A stretch of DNA of 30,028 nt from Chara braunii (Eukaryota; Streptophyta; Charophyceae; Charales; Characeae), in the NCBI GenBank assembly GCA_003427395.1, contig BFEA01000570.1, positions 578,634 to 608,661 on the forward strand. Direction: 5' to 3'. The position numbers and the translations under genes were made by a program. A model generated the notes under the pieces. It saw nothing but the letters and a program-made list of their open reading frames with translations, did no database searches and was not told the DNA's origin. Below are positions 27,189 through 30,028 of this stretch, in pieces. Position 1 is the stretch's first letter. Each line of letters opens with the position of its first letter.

Positions 27189-28965
27189 CTAACGCTCGTT
27201 CAATATGACCCGGGTGTCTCCCATATCCTGATTGTAGACCTTCCCCGTCCTTACTTGGTCCCTTCGACCTGTGATCTTGCTCACCATTGCATGTCCACCA
27301 TTGCCAGCTGGTGGGGTGGGAAGGGGTCGGGAAATTCTGTTGGTGGTAGCAGGGGGATCTCCTGACCCACCGTAGTCCAGTCTCTGAATACGGTAGTCTC
27401 TCCTGAACTCTTCCAGGTTACACTCCTGGGCGGACCGGCCGTCCCATCTGACGATGGTGATCCGGCCCCCGTTCTCACTGCCCAACCAGTCCCCAGAGAA
27501 TTGATGAATTGCTTGTATTATGTCTTTTGATGAGTGAAACAACTCCAGTTTGTTTTAACTTCTTGCCACTGCACCATGAGCTCTTGTTGCATATAGTGTT
27601 TTATCATGTCTGTTACCTCCTCCCCAACTATGCGGACCCCCTCAATGGCATGTATACATCGTTTTCTCCAGGGGGTCCACATAACAGCTTTCCTCCCTAT
27701 CTTAAACATGTTGTTTTCAAAAGTGCTGTCCGCGGGGGCCTCGCATAATATGGCCCTCCAATCCCATGGCCAGGTGGACCCAGTGCCCAACAGGGTCCAG
27801 ATCCTATCCCACGATCGCCATGTGAGGACAGCCCCCGGTCACTACATGAATATGTGCTGTATGGTTTCCGGATTCCTCGGGGGGGGAAAGGCAGTGTGGC
27901 ACGATTTACACCACGGTAGCGCCCGCCCCTTCTGCTCTAGATATGTACGATCTATCAGCCAGTCGTTGGTGGGCAGGCAGCGATGCTCTATCTACCACTG
28001 CAGCGAGGCCATCTTTGCTGGCCCAGACCTTGTGGTGGTGAACCATCGGATGGGGCGGATTGCCTCAATCCCTACGTTGAAATGAGACCTCCATCGGGCC
28101 TTCACCGTTTCTTTTATGTTCACCTTTGGTCGCAACAGACGGTACGTAGCCTTCACGGTTAAGGTATGCAACTTTGCATTCTCCCCTGGCCTAAATTTTT
28201 GTGTAGTGGTCCACTGCCACTCCTTGGGGTCAAAGGGGAGCTCTTCCACGGGGGTATTTGGCTGGTATGCGATCCATACATCCTTATCCCGCAGCACGCG
28301 GATCCTGTGCAGGTCCGCACTCCTCCACCATCTCATCACCTTTGGGGTGTACCGATTGAGCACATTATCCTTGCTTATGTGGAAGAGGTTAACCACCATT
28401 TCATCCGCACGTGCCTCCACCATATTTCCTACACTTTCTGGGTCACCTGGGGCAGCTACCCAGTCTCCTTCTGCCAGCCGTGGCCCTTTGCACAGGATGC
28501 GCACCCAGTCTAGGGGGATAGCAAAGATCGACAATTCAGTGTTCTCTTCAACATTGTGACAGTGCTTTAGTATGGCCCTCAGTTGCGGCACTGTTTTCCA
28601 GTCCCCCTTCCCTGAGTCCCATATCTCCTTTATTCTGATTATGCCTTTTGTGACCCAGCTGCTCCACGGGGTGTCCGAGCTGCAATACACCCTGCCCGGG
28701 CCTGCCGCACCGGTCTGTAGTCCTCCTGTTCCCCAAAAGGGGCTGACGCATCACTTCCTCCCACCTAGTGGGTTTGTCAGGCAGCGGGAGTTGGCGCCAG
28801 GCCCTCAGGAACCGGCCTTGGTGTCTTTGCAATATTTTTCTGTTGGACATTTCTACAAGCGCTGCATTGAGACTTCGCTTGCTCCCTTTTCGAGTCTGTT
28901 GGTATTCAAGTGCCGTAGTGAAGTGGAATAACTTTTTCTGATCCTCCAATCGAGTGTTCAAACCT
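27189..28965 (-). pseudogene. 5'-truncated LINE ORF2 C-terminal region
   Basis: Minus strand. Linked frames read YCSSDTPWSSWVTKGIIRIK, KFRPGENAKLHTLTVKATYR and KARWRSHFNVGIEAIRPIRW. A zinc-binding stretch CKSCHTAF...PETIQHMFM-CPGA (about 27838-27910) follows, then WRSWDRIWTLLGTGSTWPWD. The layout matches the region after the reverse transcriptase in plant-type LINE ORF2 (the RVT zinc-binding domain). Frameshifts near 28690 and 27540 and a stop before CPGA break it. Endonuclease and RT domains are absent and the similarity ends near 28965, which fits 5' truncation during target-primed insertion. The T12 at 26836-26847 could be its poly-A tail. Confidence 0.75.
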
Positions 28966-29258
28966 GGGGAATTGGATTCAAGGGCAGTGTGATTGCAGTA
29001 TGTAGCCTGCTGTCACATGTAAACCTTTCTAGATTTCAGCTCCAGCTCTGCATTTTCATTTCCAACTGCTGAAGTGCTGACCCTTTCTGGACCTGCCTGC
29101 ATTTCGTCTATCCATCGTAATAATCTCAGGCATCTGTCTTCATGTCCTGTGAGCATTTTCCACCCTCAGCAGCTCCATGATGGATTGGACAGGAAAAGTG
29201 GTTGCTTTTGTATTTCTGCTGTACATTTGTATTGCTGTTTCTAGAAGCTTGTGTTTTA
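28966..29258. other. Intergenic, no gene seen
   Basis: Mixed sequence between the LINE fragment and the MITE, with no supported feature. Confidence 0.45.
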
Positions 29259-29369
29259 CTACCGTCTTCACACGAATAGAACGCCCGGTCATTATGTCTG
29301 CATCTGGACTTGAAGTCGCCCCAAATACGGCTATAATGACCGGGTGTTCTATTCGGGTGAAGACGGTAG
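29259..29369. mobile_element. MITE-like element, copy 2 (111 bp)
   Basis: Arms 29259-29295 (CTACCGTCTTCACACGAATA...) and 29333-29369 (...TTCTATTCGGGTGAAGACGG) are 37 bp and differ at two positions. The core is GTCTGCATCTGGACTTGAAG. A third, partial core (CATTATGGCTGCATCTGGCC to CGCCCCAAG) sits at 29434-29470 without arms. Confidence 0.92.
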
Positions 29370-29470
29370 CGCCCTCAGGTCTGTATATTGCCCTCCTCCT
29401 CTGCCTGCATGAGTGTATGCAAACTGCCTTCCCCATTATGGCTGCATCTGGCCTGGAAGTCGCCCCAAGT

Positions 29471-30028
29471 TCTGTCAGCAACTCGATGTCGCTTCATGGT
29501 TCCCTCGAGAAGGAAAACAACAGACTGTTTGTGAACACTGTACTCTTGTGGCAGTCATGGATGACACACGCTTGTGTTATCCATCGGTTTACTCGGGCAA
29601 CTCATCGTGCGTACAGAACTCTACATGTGATTATGTGCAATTCAGCATGGCTTTTGAATACAGCCAGCCCCTTTCGGTACAGCCAATCACGATCATCGCC
29701 TGTGCTGTGCTCAATTCTATGTGCGATTATGTGCGATCGATTTGACTTGCAGGATTCGTGTGGCTTTCCAATACAGCCAGCCACCTTTCTCTCCATCTTT
29801 TCTTTTCCTGTATTGTGTTCCTGTTTGCCTGTTTTTGGCTCGTTTCAACATAACACAGCTGCACAAGATGTGTTTTGCAATTGCAGGCAAACCTTCCATC
29901 GCCATTTCTCAAAGTACGAGGACATAAATCTGCTGGGATCCGTTGCTGAACAGGCACACCGCGTCCGCATCCAGGGGTATGCGTCTGCCCATTCATTTGT
30001 TGGCCACACCCTCCCTCCCTCCCTCCCC
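29471..30028. other. Intergenic with weak duplications, (CCCT)n at window end
   Basis: GATTATGTGC...TACAGCCAGCC words recur at about 29625-29670 and 29724-29785, a diverged direct duplication. (CCTC)n closes the window (about 30009-30028). No gene is seen. Confidence 0.55.

Noticed and set aside
27606-28559. Plus frames of 147-159 codons
   Set aside because: They are antisense to the LINE ORF2 remnant, which shows recognisable motifs on the minus strand.

Overview
This is a eukaryotic nuclear window with almost no single-copy coding sequence. It is packed with transposable elements, foldback repeats and microsatellites. The (TC)n/(CA)n tracts, Ty3/gypsy chains, a LINE fragment, hAT-type ends, consensus GTAAGT/GTGAGT donors, and primer-binding sites of the plant initiator-Met tRNA type (TGGTATNAGAGC) point to the green/streptophyte lineage. 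A charophyte-like alga would fit, but the species is inference only.

Layout. (1) 1-1350: nested duplications and microsatellites. (2) 1566-1895: two foldback or palindromic repeats. (3) 1905-10128: a decayed Ty3/gypsy retrotransposon on the minus strand. Read from right to left it has a 5' LTR, PBS, long leader with tandem repeats and two stable hairpins, gag (broken by a 62-bp duplication and a ~410-bp insertion), protease (altered active site, frameshift), an open RT-RNase H frame, and an integrase that is frameshifted and cut off. No 3' LTR is present. (4) 10129-11512: a second, different gypsy-type LTR with its own PBS, then a minus-strand integrase C-terminus/chromodomain-like remnant. 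(5) 11564-14339: about 2.8 kb bounded by ~850-bp inverted arms. (6) 14340-16250: tandem repeats, poly-C and CT-rich satellites. (7) 16250-17229: a small inverted-repeat element (MITE-like) and the left part of a hAT-like element. (8) 17877-21779: the one convincing host-type gene candidate, a 1300-codon frame with 14 imperfect ~60-residue repeats and a C-terminal region carrying three copies of a W-K-R-rich basic motif. (9) 21780-25592: a possible small exon, tandem duplications, foldbacks and a 56-nt poly-T. (10) 25593-26813: a full-length non-autonomous hAT-like element with a near-perfect 8-bp target duplication. (11) 27189-28965: a minus-strand, 5'-truncated LINE ORF2 end. (12) 29259-30028: a second MITE copy and weak repeats.

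The transposon genes are relics that no longer work together as an element. The repeat-protein gene lies between the two hAT-like copies. It keeps one reading frame through 14 diverged repeat units, so it is the best candidate here for an undescribed gene. A 217-nt stretch without AG just before its repeats suggests that its first ~38 codons as called are really intron.
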